Assembly: GCA_015680685.1 (NCBI GenBank)
Contig: MNCI01000958.1
Span: 182,238 to 246,237, forward strand
Length of the DNA stretch: 64,000 bases
DNA from: Gnetum montanum
Lineage: Eukaryota; Streptophyta; Gnetopsida; Gnetales; Gnetaceae
Direction of reading: 5' to 3'
The position numbers were made by a program, and so were the translations under genes. Below, piece after piece: positions 11,434-23,106 of the stretch (position 1 is its first letter; the number at the start of each line of letters is the position of its first letter). The notes below the pieces were generated by a model that saw only the letters and a program-made list of their open reading frames with translations, had not been told where the DNA came from and made no database searches.

Positions 11434-12284
11434 GACTGTACCGTAATTTCAACTTGCTCAATTGTTCAGGCAAAGCCGTTACCAATGTTCATCAATTTAC
11501 ATGGGTTTTAGCGTTGGTTAAGATTTCGGAATTAGTAAAGTTAACCGCGACTATATATATATATATTTTAAATTAAGCTTTAATTACTTCATGGGTTGTA
11601 GAGTGATAGAGTGTGAGACCTGCCTAGGAATTGCTGGATTATTAAGGTAAGTAATATTAAGATATTTTGGTTTCAAGTTTACACTAAGTAAATTAAGATT
11701 TTATTTATATAAAGTCTTGGTTCAAATAAACAAAAGGCTAAACATAGAGGAGTTATGGTAATCGCACTCATCTTTAACCATCTTTAACCTGTTTGATATG
11801 ATTTATCTTTTATTAGAGTTACTCATCTTTAGAATTTTAATAAAGGTAATGTTCTTATAAACATGCTTAAATACATTTTTTTGCAATCTATATTGTAAAA
11901 ATGTCAAAGTATTTATGTTACTACTTCTTTTAAAAAGTCTAATGTTTTGTAGTTTAATTGAAATTTAGATGAGGTGTTGGAGATTCAAAGTTAACATAGT
12001 GATTTGCTTAAGCTTTATTGGATTGTTGTTCATTATTTTATCTTTCAAAATTGATACATAACTATCAATGTAGATAATATTATTTGGCACATATTCAGTC
12101 AAATACAAAAATTTAATTACTTTTTCCAACCCTCAAGTAAGATAATTCAAGCTATAAGGAAATTATCTACACCGCTAAATATGATTAATTTTTTGAGGTA
12201 AAGGGTTAATGTCATTAATAAACTTTACAAATTATATATGGCCTAAGTACTAAGGTTACAATCTAAATGCGGGAAACTATCTAC
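11434..12284. other. Spacer between the HSP20 gene and element E1
   Basis: AT-rich sequence with a short (TA)n run near 11555-11567. It should contain the HSP20 promoter. I found no convincing heat-shock element (repeated nGAAn) close to 11433. Nothing else is supported. Confidence 0.5.
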
Positions 12285-12289
12285 TTTTG

Positions 12290-13199
12290 TGATGAGAGCG
12301 GTTACTCTAGCAGTTATTCTAATTATTAGAGCAGTTACTCTAGCGGTTTATTCTAATTATTAGAGTGGTTACTCTAGCGGTTACTTTAGCAGTTATTCTA
12401 ATTATTAGAGTGGTTACTCTAATTATTAGAGTAGTTGCTCCTAAGCCTATAAATACAGTGCCTAGGCACACAATTGGAAAGAAGTCTTTTAGTAGTCAAG
12501 TAGCAAAACTCTTGTAGTTTGTTTGAAAGTTAGAGTATTTTCCAAGTGCCCGCAGCAGGAGTTCTAAGTGTGGACGGATCTTTATTTGAGCATTGTGTAC
12601 CTAAGCACACCTTATGTATGACAATAAAGACGAGCTCTCTCATTCATCCTTGTAGCACTTGAGATTTGTTTTCTTACGCATTTCTTTTATTTTATTTTCT
12701 TATGCATTTATTTTGTTTTATGCACTTTACATTTATGTTATTAGCACAACAATTCATTTTGATCAATTAAGCAAATCGTTAAATTACACAAGCACAACCA
12801 CTTTGAGCATGCGTGTAACGCTTGGTAACCTAGTAATGATTAGCGTTTGGTAATCCCAGCAATGTTGCACTGGTTCAGGAGGTGTACGACAAGTGGGCAC
12901 GGATGCTGGTGTTAGGATTAGTTAGAACTTAGTTAATGAGTAGTTAAGTTAAATTAGTCACTTAGTTACCTCTCTCCTTCCCTACTAGTGCAAGACATAA
13001 AAGCTATAAAAATCATATGCCTTAAGCTTACTTAACCATACAATCATGACGTACAGGTAAGCTTGGGAAGACAACGATAAACCAACCCATCCTTGTTCCA
13101 CAAGGGTGCATAAGCACTTAGTCCTTGGAATTCAATCGAATCGTGCGTGAAACCCTCGTATTCGTATGGTTGAGCATAGGGGTACCTCGCCGCTCATCA
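12290..13199 (+). repeat. E1 5' LTR
   Basis: Starts TGATGAG and ends CTCATCA. U3 opens with an array of imperfect units of about 30 bp built on the palindrome CTAATTATTAG alternating with 'ttactctagcggtta'. A TATA box (cctataaata) follows near 12448. The poly(A) signal 'aataaag' lies near 12624. Confidence 0.92.
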
Positions 13200-13200
13200 T

Positions 13201-13218
13201 TGACATCGTTGTTGGAGA
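13201..13218 (+). promoter_or_regulatory. E1 primer binding site (tRNA-Asp)
   Basis: One base after the LTR, tgacatcgttgttggaga matches the tRNA-Asp 3'-end complement TGGCGCCGTTGCCGGGGA. The six differences are all C-to-T or G-to-A. Confidence 0.85.
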
Positions 13219-13335
13219 CTTAGTTGTTTGTGCACTAGCTAGAACATAGAAAATCATTCACATTGTTGGAACAAACCCTTAGGGTTGGTTGAGAAAATAA
13301 TAAATAAAAATACATTGCACACTGAATAGACAAGT

Positions 13336-14330
13336 ATGTCTCCTGCTTCGTACGAAAACACCTCACTTCCTAGGTTTGAAATAGGAAACAGTCAGCGGCA
13401 TAATACACATGACGTTGATCCGCCAATCCCTCAACAAGTTCGAGTGGTATATATTCATCCCGATGAGTATATACCAGACTTCACCTTTATCCTCCATCAA
13501 GACGAACAACTATGTTGGCGAGACTTAGAAGGTAACATAGTGTTAGCTCTCGATCGTTCAATCTCGAGCATGCTTCTTCATGCTCTCACAAGAAATTGGC
13601 ATGCCACACTTACATGCAAAATACGTTGTGCAAGACCATGACTTGAGAGAATATCGTCCCACAGAGGCACAACGTCAAAGGGACTTGCAACAGGAGAGAC
13701 ATCATAAGTCTTTGAAGGGTAAGTGGTCCTAGGATGCCCCTCATGTCTTAAGTGAAAATGAGGGTGGTGAACCTACCTCAAGTAGTCGCCCACACAACGA
13801 CGTTCCTCCCCTTGACTTTGGCCAAGGGGTTGTGTATTAGAACCTTCATTCCATTATTCATAACCCAGGTTCTGATACCCATGGGCATAAAGGGTGTGAA
13901 AAAGGGACACGAACTCATGATAAAGGTGGACATTCTAATCGTAATCGTGATCGGGGCCGGGACCATAGAAGAGAAGGTAGTAGACATCGTCATGGTGACG
14001 GTTCTCCTTCTTCTTCACCTTCATCATCTCCTTCACCCTCTCCTTCAATATCTAGATGCGATCAGAAAGAAAAAGACCATGGGGATAAAGGTAGGCAAAG
14101 TGGAAGTCATAAACAAAACAGCCAGGAAAGGGGACGAGGGCACTCTAGAGAGTCACAACATAGAAGAAGGGAGAGTAGGGAACAACGTAGGCATCATAGA
14201 CACCATGGATGAGACGATCATGATGAATCCCTACTCGCTACTTGAAGTATGTTAGACATAACTGAGGCTGTTAAAATTCCAACAAGGCACCAACAACGTA
14301 ATGCCACGAGGGCTATTAACTCTCAGCCTA
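13336..14330 (+). pseudogene. E1 gag remnant: N-terminal domain and RS-rich linker, capsid deleted
   Basis: From the ATG at 13336 comes the family's N-terminal block (HPDEYIPDFTFILHQDEQL, then W-RDLEGNIVL). After a frameshift near 13590 comes an Arg/Ser/His-rich linker coded from about 13930. At about 14287 the sequence jumps from the segment just before the capsid domain (MLDITEAVKIPTRH) straight to the segment just before protease. E4 has about 1.35 kb of capsid and Pro/Gln-rich sequence in between. The junction 'aaggcaccaacaacgtaatg' sits where both parents carry 'ccaacaa'-like bases, so a short-homology deletion is likely. Confidence 0.8.
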
Positions 14331-14407
14331 CTATTGGTTCCAACAACCACATGAAGAAAAGACCTTTGTTTAGAACCAATAGTCTAACCAAGCCCTTGTA
14401 ATCACAA

Positions 14408-17400
14408 GTGGTTGATTCCTTAGACGTCTCAGTATCAATGAAAACTTCAAAGCCCCCTTCAACCCAATCACCACACTCAACGCAAACGATCACGCTAACA
14501 CACGCTGTCACTGATTGGATCAAAGCTAGCCATCTTCCTAGGAAATTCTTTGATCCTAGCAATCCTCTGATATACTTACAAATCACTGGAAATGTGCCGT
14601 GCAAGGCTCTTTTGGATTCAGGTTCCAGTGTCAACTTGATTTCTCAAAAAATGTACAAGGCTTGGAACCTACCTCCATTGACAAAGAGCAACATCCATCT
14701 AGAGTTGGCCGATCAATCCATCACTGTCCCATTGGGACTGGTGGAAGACATTGTTACCACTGTGTGTGGGTGGTTGTACCCAGCTAACTTCCTAGTGATT
14801 CAGGTAAACAACGGTAAGGGGGACTTCCCAATCATAATGGGAAGAGCATGGCTAAGCACCATCGACGGACGCCTAGGAATGCACAATCTTTTCCTAGAAA
14901 TATCAAAGGAAAATACATTCAAAAAGATTGAGAATAAGAAAGTTTTGTGCATCGCATACAGTGACACAGGGTGTAATTGTGTGCAGAGCTCATGGTTTGT
15001 GCAAAGTTTAGCATTGCCTACATGCAATCAATGTGCGCAAGTGATTAACATGCAAAGATGCTTGTATGCAATAGCCACATGACAGGAAGACACCCAGTTG
15101 TTGATAGCTGATCAAGAAAGCAGTTCACTCATATGCATGGAACCAACTGAGGGTTTGACTTGTGGTTACATCGATAGCATAGACACATTAGAGCAAGTCC
15201 ACCACCAACTTCCAAGTCTTAACCTTGAAAATATCAACTAGGGGAAGTTGGAAATCCTTGAGAAATTTAAGCAAGATCCCCTCGAGGTGAAACCATTGCC
15301 CACCGGTATGAAATACACGTTCCTTAAAAATGGAAAACCAGTAATTATCAACGCTAAGCTTGCTCCTCAACAGAAAAAAGAATTGCTGAAGGTAATAAAT
15401 AAATGGCCAGAACCCTTCACTTGGTCATATCCTGAATTAACTAAAATAGATCCTAGGATATGCCAACATAGAATTTACATTGACCCCTCCATGAAGCCTT
15501 GAAGACAATCATAGAGGCGATTGAACCCTAAGTTGAAGCAAGTAGTTAAGGAAGAAATCAAACAGCTTCTCAAGGCTAGGTTCATATACCCCATTGCTGA
15601 TAATGAATGGGTTAGCCCCTTAGTTATAGTGCCTAAAAATGGAGGTAAATGGAGGATGTGCATAGATTTTAGGCTACTAAATATGGCAACATTCAAAGAT
15701 CACTTTCCATTGCCATTTGTCGACCAAGTCTTAGACATCATCGTAGGGCATCGCTATTATAGTTTTCTGGATGGATATAGCAGATATAACCAAATACAAA
15801 TAGCCCCAGAAGACCAAGCCAAGACTATGTTCACCAGTCCTTGGGGAATGTTTGCATTCAAACATATGCCATTTGGCTTGTGCAATGCCCTTGCAACATT
15901 TCAATGACTAGTTCTAAGCATATTCCAATAGCAGATAGGGAATGGCATGGAGGTCTTTATGGATGACTTCTCCACTTATGGAGCAAACTTTGATCAAGCC
16001 TTGGATCGGTTGGAGAAAGTGTTAAAAAGATGTGTAGAAACCAATTTAAGGCTCAACTGGCAGAAAAGCCATTTGATGGTCCAAGAAGGCATAGTACTAG
16101 GACACAAAATCTCACACACAGGGATAGAGGTAGACCCTTAGAAAATCAAAATTATCCAAGGAATTACCCATCAATCGAAAACTATCAAAGATATTCGGTC
16201 ATTCCTTGGACATACTGGCTACTATAGGAGATTTATTGAGAACTTTTCAAAGATTATCAAACCATTGGTGGAATTAATGAAAAAGGGTGTACCTTTCAAG
16301 TGGACCAGGGAATGCGAATTAGCTTTCCAAACTCTGAAACAGAAGCTAGTAGAAACACCCATTCTACAAACTCTTAACTGGTCCAAATCATTCCATATCA
16401 TGATTGATGCATCCAATTATGCTTTAGGAGTTGTACTTACATAGTTAGATGACCAGAAGCATTCTTATTACATCCACTGTGCAAGTAGAAGTATCGCTAG
16501 TGCACAACTTAACTACACTACCACAGAGAAAGAATTAATGGTTGTAGTGTTTGCACTAGAAAAGTTTAAACACTATGTATTAGGATATAAAGTATATATA
16601 CATACAAATCATAGTGTAATTTGGTTCCTCATGAATAAGCCAATGGTAAGCCCTCGTATCATACGATGGCTTGTAATCTTACAAGAGTTTGATTTAATGA
16701 TGAACGATTGTAAGGGCACCAAGAATGTAGTTGCTGATCATTTATCTTGGTTGCGATGGGACAAAAAAGAGGATGAGTATCCAATTTCTGATCATTTCCC
16801 TAATGAATCCCTCTTTGCTAGTGGAGTGAATAATCAATCATCCATGGAGACAAACTGGTATAGTAGCATTCTTACCTATCTCCTCACCCAACAAACACCA
16901 TAAGAGTTAAACCTTAAGAAGAAACAATAGTTTCTTCATCAAGCCAAGTACTTTATGGAGATCAATGGGTAACTTTACAAAGTGTGTCCCGATGGCTTGG
17001 TTCGATGGTGTGTTCCCAATATAGATCAACTGCGAGTTCTCCAAGATGCTCATGAGGGTCCTTGTGGGGGTCATTACGCTAGGAGATGAACAACCATTAA
17101 GATCCTACTTGTAGGATATTATTGGGCTACATTATTTCGAGACGTCCATCATTTCATCCAATCTTGTGAGCACTATCAATGTGATGGTGGAATGACTACT
17201 AGAATGGAGGGTCTGCAACAATGGATTTAACCTTTAGAACCCTTCGACATTTGGGGAATTGATTTTATGGGGTCGATTACACCAATGTCTAGTGGAAAAG
17301 CTTATATTATTGTTGCCATTGATTACCTAACAGAATAGGACGAAGTAGCTACTATTAAAGATTGTACATCATCTACAGCTACACGATTTGTTCAACAACA

Positions 17401-18139
17401 AATCATAAATAGGTTTGGTATGCCACGTGCACTTATTTTAGACAATGGTACATACTTCACAAGTGCAACTTTTCAGAAATTAATGCAACGCTTAGGGGTT
17501 GAGCATAAATTAACTACACCATACCACCCCCAAGCGAATGGTCAAGCAGAAGTCACCAACATGGAGATTACGAAGATATTGACAATAACCATTAGAAAGT
17601 TTAGGTGAGACTAGAGCACTAAACTGAACGATGCTCTTTGGGCATACCGCTCCACATGGAAATTCCCTATAGGATACTCTCCCTATGAGTTAGTGTACGA
17701 TAAATTATCAATGCTTCCCATTCAAACTGAGCTCTGTACACTATCCACAACATGTGATCTCAACCTTGACCTTGATCTAGCACAGAAACAATGGTTAGTA
17801 ATCCTTAACTTGCTAGATGAAAATCGATTAGCTACCTTGTCATCTAACGAATTGGATAAGGCCTTCAATAAACAACGTTATGACCTAAGAATTAGGAAAG
17901 TTAAATATCAGTCATGAGATAAGGTTCTCTACTGGAATCCCACACATGTGCCAGAACATACTAAATTTCAAACACTGTGGGAAGGACCTTATATTATTTA
18001 TGCAACTTTTCCTTTAGGGGCTATGAAAATATACAAACCTAAGAGCTTAGATAAAAAATGTTTGGTCAACGTGCAACAAACCAAACCTTTTCAGGAGCTT
18101 AGGATAGCCAGTACATATGCTACCTCTCTTGATGGATAA
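14408..18139 (+). pseudogene. E1 pol: protease, RT, RNase H, integrase
   Basis: One single frame runs for 3.7 kb, broken only by a dozen or more in-frame stops (for example 15080, 15239, 15500, 15905, 16139, 16442). Most are TAG, with TGA and TAA also present. Protease: LLDSGSSVNLIS with intact Asp, and PIIMGRAWLST. RT: WRMCIDFRLLN, SFLDGYSRYNQI, FMDDFSTYG (15956 on), LGHKISHTGIEV. RNase H: DASNYALG, TEKEL and ADHLS are present, but the TDH site reads TNH. Integrase: the second Cys of CxxC reads Tyr; the core DDE residues remain (WGIDFMG, LDNGTYF, NGQAEVT), and a GPY/F end (WEGPYII) follows. FMDDFS and LNW-KSHLMV-EGIVLGHKIS resemble Athila RT. It is non-functional. Confidence 0.9.
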
Positions 18140-18167
18140 CCCTGCTCACTATTTTGGATCTCCTCCT

Positions 18168-18190
18168 TCCAACTTAGTCATGGGGGAGAT
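18168..18190 (+). promoter_or_regulatory. E1 second purine tract just after pol
   Basis: 'tcatgggggagatgg' follows the pol end by about 35 bp. It closely resembles the tract before the 3' LTR (tcgtgggggta). It may act as an extra plus-strand primer site; function is inferred. Confidence 0.5.
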
Positions 18191-18311
18191 GGCCACCTAT
18201 GCTAACCGTTCTAGGCTCTCAGTTCTTTTTGAATTTTTGTTTTACACATTTTTTCAACTTTTCTTATTTTTGTTTTACACCATTGTTCATGTTTTTATTA
18301 TTTCTTTGTTT

Positions 18312-18479
18312 NNNNNNNNNNNNNNNNNNNNNNNNNNNNNNNNNNNNNNNNNNNNNNNNNNNNNNNNNNNNNNNNNNNNNNNNNNNNNNNNNNNNNNNNN
18401 NNNNNNNNNNNNNNNNNNNNNNNNNNNNNNNNNNNNNNNNNNNNNNNNNNNNNNNNNNNNNNNNNNNNNNNNNNNNNNN
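18312..18479. other. Assembly gap (168 N)
   Basis: The gap lies in the non-coding 3' part of E1, after an (T)n-rich stretch. Nothing can be read across it. Confidence 0.99.
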
Positions 18480-19890
18480 TGAGTGAATAAAAATAAGTCT
18501 TTGCATGGTGTGGTTCTCATGCATAAACATCAAAAAAAAAAGAGAAAAAAGAGAAAAAAGTGAGAATTCAAAGCACACCATTAAACATAATAAAGCAATA
18601 TGGGCTATAAGCACTGGTTATGGCACTGGAAAGACATGTTACCCATGCTTGAAGGTTCCCTCTAACTAAGGCCCTTTCTTACTTCCTGCTTCTCCATCTC
18701 ACTATCCTTGGGATGGTGGTCACTCTTTGTGGAAGCATTCTTGTTGCCTCAAGAGGATGGATTGGCCAAGTGAATTGATGTAAGATCACTGAATGTGGTT
18801 GGTTTGAGTCTGGATTTGGGATGAGTTCTACTTAGTTATCTTAACCATGAAATACACAAGGGGCTTTACACAACTTGTTCTTGGGATTTCATTCCATTCT
18901 CTCCTCTCCATCTTTCTTCCCATTTTCCACCTCATTGTCGGTTTTATCATTAGTCTGTTTTGGGTTGATGCATTATTTTTCTTTGGTGAATTCTTGTGGG
19001 TAAGTTTTGAACTCTTACTTCCAAATGACATTCCTAGAGCCTACGGACTCTTTGGTTTGTGGGTTTATCAGGGCATAAAGGGCATGAGCCTACTTTGGGG
19101 AGGACCTACTGGCATTTCTTTTTGATGCAATTATTAAGTTCTTTTCCTTAAACGTTTCTTACAATTAATCATCTCTTGTTTCATCCCCATCCATGACATC
19201 CATTTTATTTGCATTTCCGTTGTTATTTTTTCCCATCTTTCTTGTTCCTCATATTTTTCCAACTTATACCTACTAGAGGTTTGCTCTTAGTCGTGGGGGC
19301 CCTAGCACAAATTTTTTAATTTTCTCCATTTTACTATTCACCTAACCCCTACACCTTGGGTAGTCACCTGTGATAAATCTCCGAACCAATTTTTTCCATA
19401 ACGACAACTCAACCAATGCGCTTCATATCGAGGCAAGGTATCAACTACATTGTGGTTTATCTATCCTTGCTCATTTGTGATTGTGTTGTGTGTGTAGATG
19501 GCAATCATACAAATAATGGACTAGGCTTGGAGGAAGCACTCAGGATGGACCAAAATTGGAGCATTTACGAAAGGAGCAAGTTTGGTGGCGTGGCTATGGA
19601 TAAACAATGGAAAGCGCAATCTTGGCATTGGCAGCAACATGCTCCATCTTCTCTCTCTCTCTCTTTTTCTCTTCAAGCTGCCAAATAGAGGCTTGGATGC
19701 CATTTATGTACAAGTGTTAACCACAATGGTCATGAACACTAATGTTGTAATATGCTTATTGATCTATTCATTGGGGATGTTGAATCTGTCATCCCATTCC
19801 ACCGTTAGTTGTCAATTAGTCAATAATCCCATACCTTCCCAATATTTTGTAAGGAACTCGAGGATGAGGTTTCATTCAGTCGTGGGGGTA
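18480..19890 (+). other. E1 conserved 3' non-coding region and purine tract
   Basis: Blocks shared with the other elements appear in order: 'gcatggtgtggttctcatgc', 'gacatgttacccatgcttga' and 'catgagcctactttgggga'. A donor-like 'gtgggtaagt' lies near 18998. A 'tgtgtgtag' acceptor-like end stands directly before an ATG at 19498, which opens a short frame closed after eight codons. The tract 'tcgtgggggta' ends at 19890. Confidence 0.6.
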
Positions 19891-20842
19891 TGATTAGAGT
19901 GGTTACTCTAGCAATTATTCTAATTATTAGAGCAGTTACTCTAGCGGTTTATTCTAATTATTAGAGCAATTACTCTAGCCATTTATTCTAATTATTAAAG
20001 TGGTTACTCTAGCAGTTACTTTAGTAGTTATTCTAATTATTAGAGTGGCTACTTTAATTATTAGAGTAGTTGCTCCCAAGCCTATAAATATAGTGCCCAG
20101 GCGCACAATTGGAAAGAAGTCTTTTAGTAGTCAAGTAGCGAAATTCTTGTAGATTGTTTGAAAGGTAGAGTATTTTCCAAGTGCCCACATCAAGAGGTCT
20201 AAGTATGGATGGATATTTATTCGAGCATTGTGTACCTGAGTACACCTTGTGTATGGCAATAAAGACGAGCTCTTTGATTCATCCTTGCAGCACTTGAGAT
20301 TTGTTTTCTTATGCATTTCTTTTATTTTATTTTCTTATGCATTTATTTTGTTTTATGCACTTTACATTTCTATTATTAGCACAACAATTCATTTTGATCA
20401 ATTAAGAAAATCATTAAATTACACAAGCACGACCACTTCAAGCATGCGTGTAACGCTTGGTAACCTAATAACAATTATCATTTGGTAATCCTAGTAATGT
20501 TGCACTAGTTTAGGATGTGTACAGCAAGTGGGAACGGATGCTGATGTTAGGATTAGTTAGAACTTAGTTAATAAGTAGTTAAGTTAAATTAGTCACTTAG
20601 TTACCTCTCTCCTTCCCTACTAGCGCAAGACATAAAAACATAAAAGCTATAAAAATGATATGCCTCAGGCTTACTTAACCATACAATCGTGACATACAGG
20701 TAAGCTTGGGAAGACAATGATCAACCAACCCATCCTTGTTCGACAAGGGCACATAAGCACTTAGTCCTTGGAATTCGACCGAATTGAGCGTGAAACGCTC
20801 GTATTCGTATGGTTGAGTGTAGGGGTACCTCCTCGCTCATCA
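19891..20842 (+). repeat. E1 3' LTR
   Basis: Starts TGATTAG and ends CTCATCA. It carries the same U3 array, TATA (cctataaata) and 'aataaag' as the 5' LTR. It is 42 bp longer than the 5' copy, partly from extra U3 units. Confidence 0.92.
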
Positions 20843-20847
20843 TTTTG

Positions 20848-22042
20848 TATCCAAAATACAAAAACACAAGAATTTCATCAATAGGCTAAACAATCTCAAG
20901 TCCATAAGTCGATTGAAATGTTAAAACAAAGATCAACATCTACCAACTAAAGCCAAACAAGAAGCATGTGTTATGTATCATGTGAAATCTGTCTAGGTTG
21001 AGGACCTTGATGGTTAGTTTTATGTCCATTTATTTCTTTATGTATAGTCATCATGTTATGTAACCTTGTTATGTTTTAAAGTCAAGTTATAAACTACATA
21101 ATAGTTAGAATTTATGTTTTATGTTAAAGTTAGATGTTAATATTAGGAGTCTTGTGAAGTTTTCTAAAACTAGAAAGAGGTGCCAATGAGTCTTCATGTT
21201 GTAATTATACCAAAAGTGGCAAAATATTCAACCTTTCAAATTATAAAAAAGGTGATATACCTTCATTTAACATAATCATGTGGTATTAGCCTAGTGGTAA
21301 GACTCTTGATTTGGAATTTCCAAGTCAGGAATTCAATTGTAGTGGACAATGCTTCTTTATAAAGTTCCAGTTGGACTATACATCTGGGAGTGTTCCTATA
21401 TTAATAACTATTTCACATTCATTAAAGCATTTTGAATAGTAATACTTTTACATAAAACTTATTGAATGTTCTCTTTTGTTAAGGCATTTGAGTAGTAATA
21501 CAAGTATTAAAGTGCTAAACTATTAAAGTTTCTTTATTTATTTGTTTCCTTTCTTTTGTTTTCTTCTTACATTCTCTTAATTAAAAATTCACAATGAATT
21601 TATCCTAATCCTTACATTCATCCACTCTCACAATCTTCTCTCCATAATTCTTATAATAGCTTCTCTAAATTCTTTCAAGTTTTCTTACAAACATCACATA
21701 GATCTTAGTTTATCTTCTATGTTTATCTCAAGTTTATGTTAGATCTAATATCAGATATTATATTTTCATAAAGATTGCAATTGGATCCAAATGTTTATGT
21801 AAATATCTTTGAACTTGTGAATGTGTTATGTAAGATCTAATAATGAAATTTCATACTTTTGCTAGACTTTTAAAATTCTTTAAGGATCAAAACTTATTTC
21901 AAAAATATTTGAATCTACTTTCATCATATATTATTAAGTCTTGTGATTTAGAAAGACTTTATTTAGGGGTTCTTTCAAACCCTTAAAATTTCTTAATTAC
22001 CTTTGAAATTTGATTGGAATGAAGCCTTAATTTTTTATGATG
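20848..22042. other. AT-rich spacer between E1 and E2
   Basis: No gene is seen. It includes a SINE-like unit, listed separately, and poly-T/TTA-rich sequence. Confidence 0.5.
21280..21410 (+). mobile_element. Possible tRNA-derived SINE remnant
   Basis: 'tattagcctagtggtaaga' looks like a pol III A-box. About 35 bases on, 'caagtcaggaattcaattg' resembles a decayed B-box. The tail 'tctgggagtgttcctatatt' resembles the 3' part of some plant SINEs. No target duplication could be fixed. Confidence 0.45.
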
Positions 22043-22047
22043 CATGC

Positions 22048-22953
22048 TACTAAGTCGTAGTTCTGTTAGTTGCATTGACAAGACCTCATCAACGCAGCCT
22101 CATCGACTAGGTTTTGTAAATGAGGCCTAGTTGATGCATCATATCATATGTCAATGTAGCCCTGTCGACGCAGTGTCTGTAGTTAGCTATAAATACACAC
22201 CCACCAGTCGCATTTATAGCAATAGAGATTGTAGTTACAGCAAAGCTCTTGTAATTTTTCCCTTTGAAAGTTAGAATTTTTTCCCGAGTGCCCATAGTAG
22301 GAGTCATTAAGTGTATAGATCTTTATTCGAGCATTGTTGTACCTAAGCATGACAATGTGTGCAGCAATAAAGATGAGCTTTCTGTAAATCTTGCAACACT
22401 TTGGATAGATTAAATATTTTTTATGTATTTAATGTTTTTAAATATTTATTTATTGCTTTCAATTATTTATAAATGTTTCTAGTAATTAAGTTAATGAAGT
22501 AATTAAGCAAGAAATATTAAATACATAAGTACGACCACTTTGAGCGTAACATGTATTCGCTTAGTATGTCTAGTAGCTCAGCACTTGGTCACCCAATAGT
22601 GGATACGTGGGTTCAAGATGTGTATGGAAAGTGGGACTGAATACTTATGTTAGGATTAGTTAAATGCTAGTTAATTAGTTAGTTTAAATTAGTTAATCCA
22701 ATTACTTTTATCTTCCTTTGAATGCCAAACCATAAAACATAAAATGATAAAAATTAGATGCCTGAATTACACTTAACCATACGAGTGTACATCACAAGTG
22801 TAATTGGGAAGACAATGATTGACCTTAAGGCATGATTCACTTCCTAGAAGACTAGTGCACTGGAAATAATAAAGTCCATGGAATTCGACCAAATTGCATG
22901 TGAACGCTTTGTGATTCGTATGGTTGGACGTAGGGGTACCTCACCGCTCATCA
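22048..22953 (+). repeat. E2 5' LTR
   Basis: It begins TACTAAG where the 3' copy has TGATGAG, so its first bases have mutated; the TSD fixes the edge. It ends CTCATCA. U3 words include 'tcatcaacgcagcctcatcg' and 'tgaggcctagttgatgcatc'. TATA is 'agctataaatac' near 22190. 'caataaag' lies near 22364. Confidence 0.9.
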
Positions 22954-22954
22954 T

Positions 22955-22972
22955 TAGCACTGTTGCTAGGGA
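22955..22972 (+). promoter_or_regulatory. E2 primer binding site (tRNA-Asp)
   Basis: tagcactgttgctaggga lies one base after the LTR. It differs from the tRNA-Asp complement at five positions, all C-to-T or G-to-A. Confidence 0.85.
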
Positions 22973-23106
22973 CTTTGTTTGCTAAACGTGTGCTATCTAG
23001 GATTAGTAAATATTATTCATATCATTGGACTAACTCAAGGTCAACATCACTCACAATGACATAGAAAACTATTAAGCACACTAGTAATTTTATTTTGTTT
23101 TGCAAA

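Larger units (their letters stand above)
12290..20842 (+). mobile_element. E1: complete Athila-like LTR retrotransposon
   Basis: LTRs 12290-13199 and 19891-20842 are flanked by a perfect 5-bp target duplication, ttttg (12285-12289 and 20843-20847). The primer site for tRNA-Asp follows the 5' LTR and a purine tract precedes the 3' LTR. Inside lie a gag remnant, protease, RT, RNase H and integrase, then 1.7 kb of non-coding sequence with one N gap. The capsid region of gag is deleted and there is no ORF3. It therefore encodes pol functions but no particle protein. Stops throughout show it is dead. Confidence 0.93.

Noticed and set aside
13752-14255. 167-residue frame rich in Ile, Val, Met
   Set aside because: It is the wrong frame of the RS-rich gag linker of E1.
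14408-18139. Stop-codon reassignment or readthrough as explanation of in-frame TAG/TGA
   Set aside because: Stops differ between copies, hit conserved Gln/Trp/Arg sites, and coincide with G-to-A losses of catalytic residues; decay explains them.
18117-18614. Frames running through N tracts
   Set aside because: They exist only because Ns carry no stops; same at 48613-49045.
22038-22047. E2 5' LTR start at TGATG (22038)
   Set aside because: The catgc duplication and alignment to the 3' LTR place the edge at 22048.
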